64,000 nucleotides of DNA from Nakamurella flava (GCF_005298075.1 NZ_SZZH01000006.1:423050-487049), one strand, 5' to 3'. Shown: positions 27,525-37,353, counted from the stretch's first letter. The notes: generated by a model not told the origin, from the sequence alone. A program made the numbers and translations.

Positions 27525-28778
27525 ATGGCCATTGATTTCACTCTCAGCGAGGCCGAACTCGGCCTGAAGAAGCAGGCAAGGGAATTCGCCGACACGGTGC
27601 TGTCGCAGGTGACGCCGGCGCTGGCCGGAATGACCGATCCACTTGACCGATTCCGGGCCCTGAAGCCGTTCTATCAGCAGATGGTCGACGCCGGATTCGT
27701 CAAGGGGCTCGTCCCGGCCGAAGACGGGGGTCACCGGTTCACCAATCTCCAGTTCGCCCTGGCCTGCGAGGAGCTGGCCCGCGTCGAGATCAACACGCCC
27801 ACCGCCATCCTCGGTACCGGCCTCGGCCTGTACCCGATCGTCAAGGCGGGCACCCCGGAGCAACGGGAGCGCTTCTTCGCGCCGTTCCTGGACGGCAGTC
27901 CGGCGCTGGGGGCCATCGCCTTCACCGAATACGCCGGCGGGGCCAACTTCGACCATCCGGACCCGGCGTACGGCGTGCAGACCTTCGCGGTGCAGGACGG
28001 TGACGAGTGGGTCATCAACGGCCGGAAGGCGTACACCACCAACGCTTCTGGCTGGGATGACGAGGGCGCCGACCTGATCAGCGTGGTCTGTCGCACCGAC
28101 CCCAGCAAGCCGCCGAGCGAGTCGCTGGCGATCATCGTCGTCGAGAAGGGCACCCCTGGCCTGGAGGTCAGCGGAATCATCGACACCTGGGGTCACCTGG
28201 CCACGAACTCCCCGGTGGTGGAACTGAAGGACGTGCGTGTCCCGCTGTCCAACATGATCGGCCGGCCCGGCGACGGGATGGCGCTGACCAAGGGCGCGTT
28301 CTCGTGGACGTGCTCGAGCATCGCCGCCGCCGCGGTAGGCCGGATGCGGGCCGCGTTCGACATCGCCTACGAATTCACCCGCACCGAGAAGCGGTCCGGG
28401 TCGGTCCCGGTGCTGGAGCACCAGAACGCCGGCTACATGCTGGCGGACATCAAGACGCGCATCGAGGTCGGCCGCTATTTCGCGTGGAAGGCCGCGCACC
28501 AGTTCGATGTCACGGGCGGTCTGGACCGAGAGCTGTCCAACATGTCCAAGATCTACAATTCGGAATTGTCCGTCCAGACGGTGTACGACGCGATGCGACT
28601 GGTCGGCGTCGACGCCTACGGCGACCGGACGGCCATGGGGCCGATCATGCAGGACGTGTTGTGTCTTCCCGTCTACGACGGGGGCAACATGGGGGTGCGA
28701 CGCCGCCATCTCCACGAGATGCTGCTGAACCCGAATTACGACCCGCTGGCCGCCGGCGAGGGCCGCGTCTCGGCCTGA
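27525..28778 (+). CDS. Acyl-CoA dehydrogenase-like flavoprotein, Asp at catalytic position
   Basis: FAD-dependent protein of the acyl-CoA dehydrogenase fold, 417 residues. It shows the helical N domain (~1-125), beta domain with FTEYAGGANFD and WVINGRKAYTTNAS (~130-250), and C-terminal helical domain (~260-400). Where typical family members have the catalytic Glu in 'YEGTNEI', this protein has VYDGGNMGVRRR with Asp385. Asp in this position is known from nitroalkane oxidase, so the reaction may not be a standard alpha,beta-dehydrogenation. The ATG has a GGAGGAG SD 6 bases upstream. It is followed by an AraC regulator in the same direction. Substrate unknown. Confidence 0.85.
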   Translation: MAIDFTLSEAELGLKKQAREFADTVLSQVTPALAGMTDPLDRFRALKPFYQQMVDAGFVKGLVPAEDGGHRFTNLQFALACEELARVEINTPTAILGTGLGLYPIVKAGTPEQRERFFAPFLDGSPALGAIAFTEYAGGANFDHPDPAYGVQTFAVQDGDEWVINGRKAYTTNASGWDDEGADLISVVCRTDPSKPPSESLAIIVVEKGTPGLEVSGIIDTWGHLATNSPVVELKDVRVPLSNMIGRPGDGMALTKGAFSWTCSSIAAAAVGRMRAAFDIAYEFTRTEKRSGSVPVLEHQNAGYMLADIKTRIEVGRYFAWKAAHQFDVTGGLDRELSNMSKIYNSELSVQTVYDAMRLVGVDAYGDRTAMGPIMQDVLCLPVYDGGNMGVRRRHLHEMLLNPNYDPLAAGEGRVSA

Positions 28779-28807
28779 CGTGGCTCCGGACAGGGAGGTG
28801 AGGTGAC

Positions 28808-29842
28808 GTGACCGCGATCGAGCGATCGTCCCCTGGATCCCTGCGCCGGTGGCAGACGGACGACAAGCCACCCGCCGAGCAGTACGCGTACTGGCGTGAG
28901 GTGGTGTGCGCGGCCTTCACCACGCTGAACCCGGCCGCCCGGGGGGCCGGCCGCGACCGATGGGATCGGCCGGGCCTCCCGGGGTGGGTGGACAGTCTGC
29001 CCATCGGATCGACCAACGCGGCCGAGGTGGAGTCCTGCGAACAGCAGTTGCGCCACGGTCGCGCCCAGGTCGCCGCCATGGACCATCCGGTGCTGTTCAT
29101 CAACCTGCAGCTCCGGGGCCGGTCGGTGGTGTCCCAGGACGGTCGGACCTGCCTGTCGGGTCCCGGCACGTTTTCGCTGGTCGACGCGTCCCGACCGTTC
29201 ACTCTCGACTACCTCGAGTCGTGGCGGACCGTCTCCTTCCGTCTGCCGCTGGAGGCGGCGGGGGGTCTGACCTCCCCCGGCCGGTCGTTGACCGCGCGGA
29301 CCTTCTCCGCCTCGCACGGGATGGGCCGGGTGCTCACCCAGACGATGCGTTCGCTGTGGACGGAGGGACCGCACCTCACCTCGGAGGCCGCAGCCGCGGG
29401 GTCCGCGGCCATCTGTGCGCTGGCGTCGGCCCTGGACGGGTCGGCGGTCGAGGACGACCACACCAGCATCGCCGAGAGCATCCGGCGGAGCATCGACGAC
29501 TACGTCGAACTGAACATCGAGTACGCCGACGTGCGCCCGGAGGCGGTGGCCCGGAACTTCGGGATCTCGGTACGTCGACTCCATCAGTTGTACGAGGACG
29601 GGCCGTGCACGTTCGGGCAGATGGTGATGTCGACGCGGGCCCGGTACTGCGCCGACATGCTCGCCGCCGAACCGCACGTCTCCCTGACCGAGGCGGCCGC
29701 GCGGTGGGGGTTCAGCGACCTGTCCCACATGAACCGCGTCTTCCGACGCCTCTTCGGCCATTCGGCGTCGGAGCTCCGGGGTCGGCGGGTCGCCCCGATC
29801 GCTCCGTCGCCCGGGCCCGACGGTCCGAGCCTCCCGGTCTGA
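28808..29842 (+). CDS. AraC family transcriptional regulator
   Basis: Regulator of 344 residues. The N-terminal part (~20-200) resembles the AraC_binding_2 sensor of FeaR-like proteins (EQYAYWREVVCAAFTTL; DHPVLFINLQLRGRSVVSQDGR; PGTFSLVDASRPF). The C-terminal double HTH (~225-320) contains VRPEAVARNFGISVRRLHQLYED and TEAAARWGFSDLSHMNRVFRRLFGHSASELR. It starts with GTG 29 bases after the acyl-CoA dehydrogenase gene and probably controls it. Its stop codon directly abuts the stop of the convergent LysR gene (TGA|TCA). Confidence 0.92.
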   Translation: MTAIERSSPGSLRRWQTDDKPPAEQYAYWREVVCAAFTTLNPAARGAGRDRWDRPGLPGWVDSLPIGSTNAAEVESCEQQLRHGRAQVAAMDHPVLFINLQLRGRSVVSQDGRTCLSGPGTFSLVDASRPFTLDYLESWRTVSFRLPLEAAGGLTSPGRSLTARTFSASHGMGRVLTQTMRSLWTEGPHLTSEAAAAGSAAICALASALDGSAVEDDHTSIAESIRRSIDDYVELNIEYADVRPEAVARNFGISVRRLHQLYEDGPCTFGQMVMSTRARYCADMLAAEPHVSLTEAAARWGFSDLSHMNRVFRRLFGHSASELRGRRVAPIAPSPGPDGPSLPV

Positions 29843-30742
29843 TCAGGTCGCCATCAGCTCGTGGCGACGGTCGGCGACCTCGCGCTGCAGCATCTGCAGG
29901 ACGGCGGTGGCTGCCGACCGTCGGAGTGCGCGCGGTGCCAGGGCGACACGGAACTGCAGGGCGATGTCGACCTGGTCGGCCAGCACGCGCCGCAGCGTCG
30001 GCCGCCGGACGGCCAGGAAATGGGGCAGCACCCCGATCCCGCCGCCCGCGACCGTCGCTTCCAGCTGGGCGTACACGCTCGTGGAACCGATGTCGGGGGT
30101 CCCGCCGGACAGGAAGCGATCGAGCAGGTCGAGATCGTCGACCCGCAGCAACGAGTCGACGTAGTAGACGAGGGAGTGCCCGGCCAGGTCCTCCCGCGAC
30201 TGCGGGTGTCCCGCGGCGGCGAGGTACTCGTCGGTGGCGTACAGCCCCAGTGAGTACGGGGTGAGCAGGTGGGTCCGCACCCGCGGGGAGGCGGGCAGTC
30301 CGACGCCGACCTCGATGTCGGACCCGACCCCCTGGACCAGAGGCCGGGTCGCGGTCACCACCTCGATGCGGAGTTTCGGATGGGCCCGGCGCAGGCGGGC
30401 GGCCAGCGGGGCCACGAAGCAGGAGCCGAACCCCTCGGGGGCGGCCACCCGCACCATCCCGGTCAGGGTGGAAGGCGGGTCGTGCGGGGACGTGGCCCGC
30501 CGGGTGACGTCCGCCATGGTCCGTTCGATGCGTTCGGCGCTCTCCAGCAGGTCCAGTCCGAGGTCGGTGAGGGTGCAGCCGCCGGGTGTGCGGATGACGA
30601 CCGGCCCGCCGAGGTCGCGTTCCAGGGCGGTGATGCGCCGCGAGACGGTCGTGTGCTCGACCCCGAGCGCCGCACCGACGGCCGCGAACGACCCGTAGCG
30701 GGCGACCTCCAACAGCAGGAGCAGATCGTCGGGACGGGTCAT
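29843..30742 (-). CDS. LysR family transcriptional regulator
   Basis: One-component regulator of 299 residues. The HTH at residues ~5-60 reads DLLLLLEVARYGSFAAVGAALGVEHTTVSRRITALERDLGG; the effector domain covers ~90-290. I start at the ATG giving MTRPDDLLLL, although the frame remains open another 69 codons upstream without SD or family support. It is divergent from the 3-hydroxyisobutyrate dehydrogenase operon with a symmetric site between them, so that operon is the likely target. Confidence 0.91.
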   Translation of the reverse strand: MTRPDDLLLLLEVARYGSFAAVGAALGVEHTTVSRRITALERDLGGPVVIRTPGGCTLTDLGLDLLESAERIERTMADVTRRATSPHDPPSTLTGMVRVAAPEGFGSCFVAPLAARLRRAHPKLRIEVVTATRPLVQGVGSDIEVGVGLPASPRVRTHLLTPYSLGLYATDEYLAAAGHPQSREDLAGHSLVYYVDSLLRVDDLDLLDRFLSGGTPDIGSTSVYAQLEATVAGGGIGVLPHFLAVRRPTLRRVLADQVDIALQFRVALAPRALRRSAATAVLQMLQREVADRRHELMAT

Positions 30743-30781
30743 CCGTGTCACCTCGCCTTGAGGCTCGTCGGGGGCGATGGG

Positions 30782-30797
30782 TGTGCATCGTTGCACA
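30782..30797. promoter_or_regulatory. LysR operator candidate upstream of the mmsB operon
   Basis: Inverted repeat TGTGCA-TCGT-TGCACA in the 167-base divergent region, 40 bases from the LysR start and about 110 from the dehydrogenase start. A further GTGCA occurs 14 bases downstream (30803-30808). Promoter hexamers are not obvious. Confidence 0.55.
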
Positions 30798-30909
30798 GGC
30801 GGCGTGCAGCTTCGCCGCTGGACGGCGTCGCACTCCGGGAGTGGACTGTCAGCGGCGGCGCCGCTCGGCGGCGCCTCTTCCCCGGTCATCGACGACAGAG
30901 GAGCTGGCG

Positions 30910-31833
30910 ATGAAGGTCGCGTGGATCGGTCTGGGCAACATGGGTACACCGATGGCCGCGAATCTGGTCCGGGCCGGCCACCAGGTCGTGGGATTCGACC
31001 TGGTCGAGGGGGCCCGCGCCCGCGCGGCGGGACTCGGCGTCATCGTCGCCACCGGCGCCGCCCAGGCGGTCGCCGACGCCGAGGTCGTCTTCACCATGCT
31101 CCCGGCCGGCCGGTTCGTGCGGTCGGCCCTGCTCGATCCCGGTGGCGTGCTCGACCACCTCGCCCCCGGCAGCGTCGTCGTGGACAGCTCGACCATCGAC
31201 ATCGCGACCGCCCGGGAGCTGCACGAGCAGGTGACCGCCCGGGGGTTCCGCTTCCTGGACGCCCCGGTGTCCGGCGGCGTCTTCGGTGCCGAGGCGGGGA
31301 AGCTCACCTTCATGGTCGGCGGGTCGGACGAAACGCTCGCGCTGGTCGCCGATGTCATCGACGCGATGGCCGGCCGGGTCTTCCACGCCGGCGGTCCCGG
31401 CAGCGGGCAGTCGGCCAAGCTGGCGAACAACATGATGCTCGCCATCAACACGGCCGGGCTGGCCGAAGGGGCCGTGCTCGCGCAACGGCTGGGCCTGGAC
31501 GCCCGGACCTTCTACGACATCGCCACGGTCTCCTCGGGCGACAGCTGGCCGCTGCGGAACTGGTACCCGGTGCCCGGAGTGGTCGAGACCGCCGCAGTGA
31601 ACCGCGATTTCGACGGCGGCTTCGCCGTGACCCTGATGAGCAAGGACCTGGGCCTGGCCCTTCAGGCCGGCCGCGAGACCGCGACCGACCTGCCGCTGGC
31701 CGAACAGGTGATGGGCCAGTTGGCGAGCCTGATCGAGCTGGGCTGGGGCGGCAAGGACACCGCATCGCTGGTCAAGCTCGTCGACGGCTCGCTCGGCCCG
31801 GCCGCTTCTTCCGACAGCGAGGACAACCGATGA
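30910..31833 (+). CDS. mmsB: 3-hydroxyisobutyrate dehydrogenase
   Basis: NAD-dependent beta-hydroxyacid dehydrogenase that oxidises 3-hydroxyisobutyrate to methylmalonate semialdehyde in valine breakdown; 307 residues. It has the Rossmann motif IGLGNMGTPMAANL (residues 6-19), the substrate-binding DAPVSGGVFGAEAG (117-130) and catalytic Lys170 in GSGQSAKLANNMM. I start at the ATG preceded by GGAG; upstream codons are non-coding leader. The stop overlaps the aldehyde dehydrogenase start (ATGA). Together with the hydrolase and enoyl-CoA hydratase downstream this points to valine or isobutyrate catabolism. Confidence 0.92.
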   Translation: MKVAWIGLGNMGTPMAANLVRAGHQVVGFDLVEGARARAAGLGVIVATGAAQAVADAEVVFTMLPAGRFVRSALLDPGGVLDHLAPGSVVVDSSTIDIATARELHEQVTARGFRFLDAPVSGGVFGAEAGKLTFMVGGSDETLALVADVIDAMAGRVFHAGGPGSGQSAKLANNMMLAINTAGLAEGAVLAQRLGLDARTFYDIATVSSGDSWPLRNWYPVPGVVETAAVNRDFDGGFAVTLMSKDLGLALQAGRETATDLPLAEQVMGQLASLIELGWGGKDTASLVKLVDGSLGPAASSDSEDNR

Positions 31834-33314
31834 CGATCGCCCCCCTCCCCCCGGTGGCCGATCATCCGATGATCATCGACGGCCAGCCGGTGGCGGCCGG
31901 CAGCGGTGAGTGGGCGGACGTCCACTGCCCGGGCCGGCGCGGCACGGTGCTGGGTCGGGTGCCCCGGGCGGACCAGGCCGACGTCGACCGGGCCGTGGCC
32001 GCCGCGCACCGGGCCCTGCCCGGCTGGCGCGACCTGCACTTCAAGGACCGGCAGATCGCGCTGCTCCGGATCGCCGACGCCCTGCAGGACGCGGCCGAGG
32101 AACTGGCGGTGCTGACGGCGGCCGACACCGGCAACGCGATCCGTCCGCAGGCGCGGCCGGAGTCGCAGACCCTGGTCAACCTGTTCCGATACTTCGGCGG
32201 CGTCGCCGGCGAGTTCAAGGGCACCGTGCTGCCGGCCGGCGCCGACCAGTTGCAGTACACCCGGCGGGAACCGCTGGGCGTCCTGGCCGGGATCCTGCCG
32301 TGGAACTCGCCGCTGATGATCGCCGGAATGAAGGTGCCGGCCGCGCTCGCCGCGGGCAACAGCATCGTGCTCAAGCCGGCCGAGGACGCCCCGCTGACGA
32401 TCATCCGGATGGTGGAGATCGCCAACCGGTTCCTGCCTCCCGGGGTGCTCACCGTCGTCACCGGCCGCGGTTCGGTGGTCGGGGAGGCCCTGGTCCGGCA
32501 TCCGGACGTGCACAAGGTCTCGTTCACCGGCTCGACGGAGATCGGCCGGCACGTCGCGGCGGTCACCGGTGAACGGATCGCGCACACCTCCCTGGAGCTG
32601 GGCGGGAAGTCCCCGACGATCGTGTTCCCGGACGCGGCGGCCGACGACCGGCTGGCCGAGACCGTCGAGGGTGTGCTGCTGGGCATGCGCTTCACCCGGC
32701 AGGGCCAGTCCTGCACCGCCGGGTCGCGGTTGTTCGTGCACGCCGACGTCTACGACAGAGTGCTCGACGCGGTGGCCGCGCGGGCCGCCGAGCTGGTGGT
32801 CGGGGACCCGCTGGACGACGCGACCGACATGGGTGCGCTGATCAACGAGAAGCAGTACCGCTCGGTCCTGGACTACGTGCGGGACGGACGGGCGCAACCC
32901 GGGGTCCGGGTCGCCCTGGAGGGTGGGCCGTACCGGGCCGAGGGGCTGGACGGCTGGTACCAGTCGCCGACCATCCTTGGAGGCGTGGACAACACCTGGC
33001 GGATCGCCCGTGAGGAGGTCTTCGGGCCGGTGCTGGTGGCGATCCCGTGGACCGACCGGGACGAGGTCGTGCGGATGGCCAACGACTCGCACTACGGGTT
33101 GGCCGCCTACATCTGGTCGCGGGACCTGACGGCCGCGCTGGACACCGCGCACCGTATCGAGTCGGGCTGGGTGCAGGTCAACCAGGGCGGCGGACAGGTG
33201 ATCGGCCAGTCCTACGGGGGCTACAAGCAGTCCGGTATCGGCCGGGAGTTCTCGCTCGAGGGCGCGATCGAGGGCTTCACCCAGACCAAGCAGATCAACG
33301 TCCGCCTGGGCTGA
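31830..33314 (+). CDS. NAD(P)-dependent aldehyde dehydrogenase
   Basis: ALDH-superfamily enzyme of 494 residues. Catalytic residues are in place: Asn159 (GILPWNSPL), Glu256 (LELGGKSP) and nucleophile Cys295 (RQGQSCTAGSR). The cofactor loop FTGSTEIGR is at 232-240. In a valine operon the expected next enzyme is CoA-acylating methylmalonate-semialdehyde dehydrogenase. The sequence around Cys (GQSCTAG rather than MmsA's GQRCMA) and the PWNSP motif look instead like a general non-acylating ALDH, so the substrate is uncertain. Translation is coupled to mmsB. Confidence 0.92.
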   Translation: MTIAPLPPVADHPMIIDGQPVAAGSGEWADVHCPGRRGTVLGRVPRADQADVDRAVAAAHRALPGWRDLHFKDRQIALLRIADALQDAAEELAVLTAADTGNAIRPQARPESQTLVNLFRYFGGVAGEFKGTVLPAGADQLQYTRREPLGVLAGILPWNSPLMIAGMKVPAALAAGNSIVLKPAEDAPLTIIRMVEIANRFLPPGVLTVVTGRGSVVGEALVRHPDVHKVSFTGSTEIGRHVAAVTGERIAHTSLELGGKSPTIVFPDAAADDRLAETVEGVLLGMRFTRQGQSCTAGSRLFVHADVYDRVLDAVAARAAELVVGDPLDDATDMGALINEKQYRSVLDYVRDGRAQPGVRVALEGGPYRAEGLDGWYQSPTILGGVDNTWRIAREEVFGPVLVAIPWTDRDEVVRMANDSHYGLAAYIWSRDLTAALDTAHRIESGWVQVNQGGGQVIGQSYGGYKQSGIGREFSLEGAIEGFTQTKQINVRLG

Positions 33315-33434
33315 CGGTCGGTCACCGCCCTGTCCGGGCTGTGACCGGTGCCGCTGCCCTCACAACCTTGCGAACAATTGCTCGGACATCCGATAATCGG
33401 AGAGCCGAGCAACAAGCCACCACCGGAGGTAGCC

Positions 33435-34574
33435 GTGTGTGAACTGTCCGAGGACCAGCAGGCGCTGGCGGAGGTCGCCCGGCAGTTCGCGGACGAGTTC
33501 CTCGCCCCGAACGCGATCGAGTGGGACCGCACCAAGCACTTCCCCGTGGACGTGCTGCGCAAGGCGGGGGAGCTCGGCATGGGCGGTATGTACGTGCGGG
33601 AAGACGTCGGGGGATCGGGTCTGACCCGATTGGACGCGGCGCTGGTCATCGAGTCGCTCGCCACCGGATGCCCGTCGATCGCCAGCTACGTCTCGATCCA
33701 CAACATGGTCGCCTGGATGATCGACAAGTACGGCACCCCGGCGCAGCGTCAGCAGTACCTCCCGTCGTTGACGACGATGGCGGACCTCGGCTCCTACTGC
33801 CTCACCGAGCCCGGGGCCGGTTCCGACGCCGCCGCGCTCAGTACGCGGGCGGTCCGCGACGGCGACGACTACGTCCTCAACGGGGTCAAGCAGTTCATCT
33901 CCGGGGCCGGGAGCACTCAGGTCTACGTGGTGATGGCCCGCACCTCCGCCGACGGAGCCGATGGCATCACCGCGTTCATCGTCGAGAACGGTTCCGCTGG
34001 TCTGTCTTTCGGTCCCAACGAGGTCAAGATGGGCTGGAACGCGCAGCCCACCCGTCAGGTTGTCATGGAGGACGTCCGGGTCCCCGCGGCCAACCGGCTC
34101 GGCGACGAGGGGCAGGGTTTCCGCATCGCGATGAGCGGCCTGAACGGCGGGCGGGTCAACATCGCGGCCAGCTCGCTGGGCGGCGCTCAGGCCGCCCTGG
34201 AGAAGGCGATCCGCTACACCGCCGAACGTCGCGCGTTCGGCCGGACCATCGACCAGTTCCAGGTCGTGCAGTTCGAACTCGCCGGGATGGCGACCAAGCT
34301 GGAGGCCGCGCGACTGCTCGTCCGCCACGCCGCGAGCGCCATCGACGGCGCGCACGCCGACGTCATCTCGCGGTGTGCCATGGCCAAACAGTTCGCCACC
34401 GACGTCGGCTTCGAGGTGGCCAACGCCGCGCTCCAGTTGCACGGCGGCTACGGCTATCTCGCCGAGTACGGCGTCGAGAAGATCGTGCGCGACCTGCGCG
34501 TGCACCAGATCCTCGAGGGGACCAACGAGATCATGAAGGTCGTCGTCTCGCGGGGCCTGGTCGGTGCCCGATGA
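33435..34574 (+). CDS. Acyl-CoA dehydrogenase, probable isobutyryl-CoA dehydrogenase
   Basis: FAD enzyme that introduces the alpha,beta double bond into (branched) short acyl-CoA and passes electrons to ETF. Length is 379 residues. Landmarks are YCLTEPGAGSDAAAL and VLNGVKQFISGAG in the beta domain, and HQILEGTNEIM with catalytic Glu361. The sequence style resembles ACAD8-type isobutyryl-CoA dehydrogenase, which fits the neighbouring 3-hydroxyisobutyryl-CoA hydrolase. The GTG start is 4 bases after a GGAGGT SD; the frame continues upstream without family similarity. The stop overlaps the hydrolase ATG. Confidence 0.92.
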   Translation: MCELSEDQQALAEVARQFADEFLAPNAIEWDRTKHFPVDVLRKAGELGMGGMYVREDVGGSGLTRLDAALVIESLATGCPSIASYVSIHNMVAWMIDKYGTPAQRQQYLPSLTTMADLGSYCLTEPGAGSDAAALSTRAVRDGDDYVLNGVKQFISGAGSTQVYVVMARTSADGADGITAFIVENGSAGLSFGPNEVKMGWNAQPTRQVVMEDVRVPAANRLGDEGQGFRIAMSGLNGGRVNIAASSLGGAQAALEKAIRYTAERRAFGRTIDQFQVVQFELAGMATKLEAARLLVRHAASAIDGAHADVISRCAMAKQFATDVGFEVANAALQLHGGYGYLAEYGVEKIVRDLRVHQILEGTNEIMKVVVSRGLVGAR

Positions 34575-35680
34575 CCGCGACCACCGCCATCGCCCCGAAC
34601 GGCACCACACCGGCGTCCGCCGATGCTTCGGTCCTGATCCGCGTCGACCGCGGCATCGGGCGGATCACCCTGAACCGCCCGCGGCAGCTCAACGCGATCA
34701 ACCACGAGATGGTCCACACCATCACGGCCGCGTTGCAGGAGTGGGCGGCCGACCGGGACGTCACCGCGGTCGTCATCGACGGCGCCGGTGAACGGGGCCT
34801 GTGCGCGGGCGGCGACATCAAGGCGATCCACGCGGACGCGCTGGCCGGCACGGGGACGTCCATCGACTACTGGCGGGACGAGTACCGGCTGAACGTGCTG
34901 ATCTCACGGTTCCCCCGCCCGGTGCTCGCGCTGATGGACGGGATCGTGATGGGCGGCGGCGTGGGCATCTCGGCGCACGCCGGGCACCGGGTCGTGACCG
35001 AACGGTCCCGCGTCGGCATGCCCGAGGTGGGCATCGGCGTCATCCCGGACGTCGGCGGCACCTGGCTGCTGTCGCGGACGCCCGGGCAGCTGGGTCTGCA
35101 CCTCGGATTGACCGGGCAACCCATGTCCGGGGCCGACGCGCTCCTCGCCGGGTTCGCCGACCACTTCGTCCCCGCCGACGATCTCGGCGCCCTGACCGAC
35201 GCGGTCGCCGAGGACGGGGTCGAGGCGGCGCTGGCGGCCTTCGCCCAGCACCCACCGGCCAGCGCACTGGCAGCTGAACGGGAGTGGATCGACCGGTGCT
35301 ACGTCGGCCGCGACGTCGCCGACATCCTGGACCGCCTGGACCGCGAGGCGAACCCCGCCGCCGCCCGGGACGCCGCCGCGATCCGGTCGGCCAGCCCCAC
35401 CTCGGTGACGGTCGCGCTGCGGGCCATCCGGGGGGCCGGCGCCCGCACCCTGGACGAGGCCATCGAGGTCGAGTTCGCGCTGATGGGCCACGCGTTGCGG
35501 CAGCCGGACCTGGTGGAGGGCATCCGCGCCCAGGTCGTGGACAAGGACCGGAACCCGCAATGGCGACCCGCCACGCTGGACGCGGTGGGTTCGGTCGACC
35601 ATTGGTTCACGGCCCCGGCCACGGAACCCGTCTTCCCGTGGTCGGGCCTGCCGTCCGTGTCCCGTCCGACAGCGAAGTAG
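34571..35680 (+). CDS. 3-hydroxyisobutyryl-CoA hydrolase
   Basis: Crotonase-fold thioesterase that releases 3-hydroxyisobutyrate from its CoA ester, the valine-specific step; 369 residues. Markers that separate it from plain enoyl-CoA hydratases are [11 protein letters not shown] (oxyanion hole), the [12 protein letters not shown] helix, [19 protein letters not shown], and the C-terminal [13 protein letters not shown]. The ATG overlaps the dehydrogenase stop, and 7 bases separate it from the enoyl-CoA hydratase. Confidence 0.94.
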   Translation: MTATTAIAPNGTTPASADASVLIRVDRGIGRITLNRPRQLNAINHEMVHTITAALQEWAADRDVTAVVIDGAGERGLCAGGDIKAIHADALAGTGTSIDYWRDEYRLNVLISRFPRPVLALMDGIVMGGGVGISAHAGHRVVTERSRVGMPEVGIGVIPDVGGTWLLSRTPGQLGLHLGLTGQPMSGADALLAGFADHFVPADDLGALTDAVAEDGVEAALAAFAQHPPASALAAEREWIDRCYVGRDVADILDRLDREANPAAARDAAAIRSASPTSVTVALRAIRGAGARTLDEAIEVEFALMGHALRQPDLVEGIRAQVVDKDRNPQWRPATLDAVGSVDHWFTAPATEPVFPWSGLPSVSRPTAK

Positions 35681-35687
35681 GAGCCCC

Positions 35688-36473
35688 ATGACCGAGTACG
35701 AGACGATTCTGGTGTCGCGGCCCTCCCAGGCGCCGCGGGTCGCGCTCATCACCCTGAACCGCCCGAAGGCCCTGAACGCCCTCAACCGGCAGCTCATGCT
35801 CGAACTCGTCGGCGCGGTCACCGAGCTGGACCGCGACCCCGATGTCGGGGCAGTCGTCATCACCGGCTCCGAGCGGGCGTTCGCGGCGGGCGCGGACATC
35901 CGGGAGATGCAGCCGCAGGGTTTCCCGGGGGTCTACGTCGACGACCTGTTCCGTGAGTGGGACCGGCTGGCCGACGTCCGCATCCCCCTCGTCGCGGCGG
36001 TCGCCGGGCACGCCCTCGGCGGTGGCTGCGAACTGGCCATGCTGTGTGACATCCTGCTGGCCGCCGACAACGCGACATTCGGCCAGCCCGAGATCCGGCT
36101 CGGCGTTATCCCGGGCATCGGCGGGTCACAGCGGCTGACCCGGGCGGTGGGCAAGGCCAAGGCCATGGACCTGGTGCTCACCGGCCGGACGATGGGCGTC
36201 GAGGAGGCCGAGCGCAGCGGCTTGGTCTCCCGGATCGTGCCGCTGGCCGATCTGCTGGACGAGGCGCTGAAGACGGCGGCCACCATCGCCGGCTACAGCT
36301 CGCCGGTCGTCTCGATGGCCAAGGAAGCCGTGAACCGTTCGTACGAAACGACTCTCGCCGAAGGTATCCGCTTCGAGCGGCGCGTGTTCCACAGCATCTT
36401 CGCGACCGCCGACCAGAAGGAAGGCATGGCCGCGTTCGTCGAGAAGCGCGCCGCCGACTTCACCCACTCGTAG
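35688..36473 (+). CDS. Enoyl-CoA hydratase
   Basis: Crotonase-family hydratase of 261 residues. The signature lies at residues ~60-140: [16 protein letters not shown], then [44 protein letters not shown]. Both catalytic Glu residues (in GGGCELAM and FGQPEI) are present. In this operon it would hydrate methacrylyl-CoA between the acyl-CoA dehydrogenase and the hydrolase. An 89-base gap separates it from etfB. Confidence 0.95.
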   Translation: MTEYETILVSRPSQAPRVALITLNRPKALNALNRQLMLELVGAVTELDRDPDVGAVVITGSERAFAAGADIREMQPQGFPGVYVDDLFREWDRLADVRIPLVAAVAGHALGGGCELAMLCDILLAADNATFGQPEIRLGVIPGIGGSQRLTRAVGKAKAMDLVLTGRTMGVEEAERSGLVSRIVPLADLLDEALKTAATIAGYSSPVVSMAKEAVNRSYETTLAEGIRFERRVFHSIFATADQKEGMAAFVEKRAADFTHS

Positions 36474-36562
36474 CCGGTGCGGGCGGGCGCCCCCACCGAT
36501 ATTCGATCGCCGCGACGGATTTCCGTCCCGCGGCCGGTCGACTGCACCCAAACAGGAGATCC

Positions 36563-37342
36563 ATGACCACCATCGTCGTCGCCTGCAAGTACGTCCCCGA
36601 CTCGACCGGCGATCGGTCGTTCGAGCCGGACGGCACCGTCGACCGGGAAGCGGTCGACGGTCTGCTGTCCGAGCTGGACGAGTACGCCGTCGAACAGGCC
36701 CTGCAGATCGCCGAGAACCACGGCGGTGAGGTCACCGTGCTGACCGTGGGGCCGGCCGACGCCGTGGACGCCCTGCGCAAGGCCCTGCAGATGGGCGCGC
36801 ACCAGGCCGTGCACGTCACGGACGAGGCGATCGCCGGCTCGGACGTCTTCGCCACCTCCGCGGTGCTGGCCGCGGCGATCGGCCGGCTCGACGCGGACAT
36901 CGTCCTGTTCGGGATGGCGTCCACCGACGGCGGTGGTGGCGTGGTGCCGACCCTGGTCGCGGACCGGCTGGACCTTCCGGCCTTGACCCACGCGTCGTCG
37001 GTGACCGTGGACGGCTCGACGGTCCGGATCACCCGGGACGGCGACACGGTGGTGCAGCAGATCGAGGCGAGCACCCCGGTGGTGGTGAGCGTGACCGACC
37101 GCACCGACCCGGCCCGGTACCCGACGTTCAAGGGGATCATGTCGGCGAAGAAGAAGACGGTGACCGAGTGGTCGCTGGCCGACCTGGGGCTGTCGGCGGA
37201 TCAGGTGGGTCTCGAGCGGGCCCTGACGTCGGTGCTGGACGCGGAACGCCGGCCGGCGCGCACCGCGGGCGAGATCGTCACCGACGACGGCGACGCCGGG
37301 GTCAAGCTCGTCGACTTCCTGACCACCCACAAGTTCGTCTGA
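36563..37342 (+). CDS. etfB: Electron transfer flavoprotein, beta subunit
   Basis: Small subunit of ETF, which collects electrons from acyl-CoA dehydrogenases; 259 residues. It has the ETF beta pattern: [68 protein letters not shown], and the late '[14 protein letters not shown]' recognition loop. A GGAG SD lies 6 bases before the ATG. It is followed by etfA after 11 bases. Confidence 0.96.
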   Translation: MTTIVVACKYVPDSTGDRSFEPDGTVDREAVDGLLSELDEYAVEQALQIAENHGGEVTVLTVGPADAVDALRKALQMGAHQAVHVTDEAIAGSDVFATSAVLAAAIGRLDADIVLFGMASTDGGGGVVPTLVADRLDLPALTHASSVTVDGSTVRITRDGDTVVQQIEASTPVVVSVTDRTDPARYPTFKGIMSAKKKTVTEWSLADLGLSADQVGLERALTSVLDAERRPARTAGEIVTDDGDAGVKLVDFLTTHKFV

Positions 37343-37353
37343 GAGGCGCAGTC

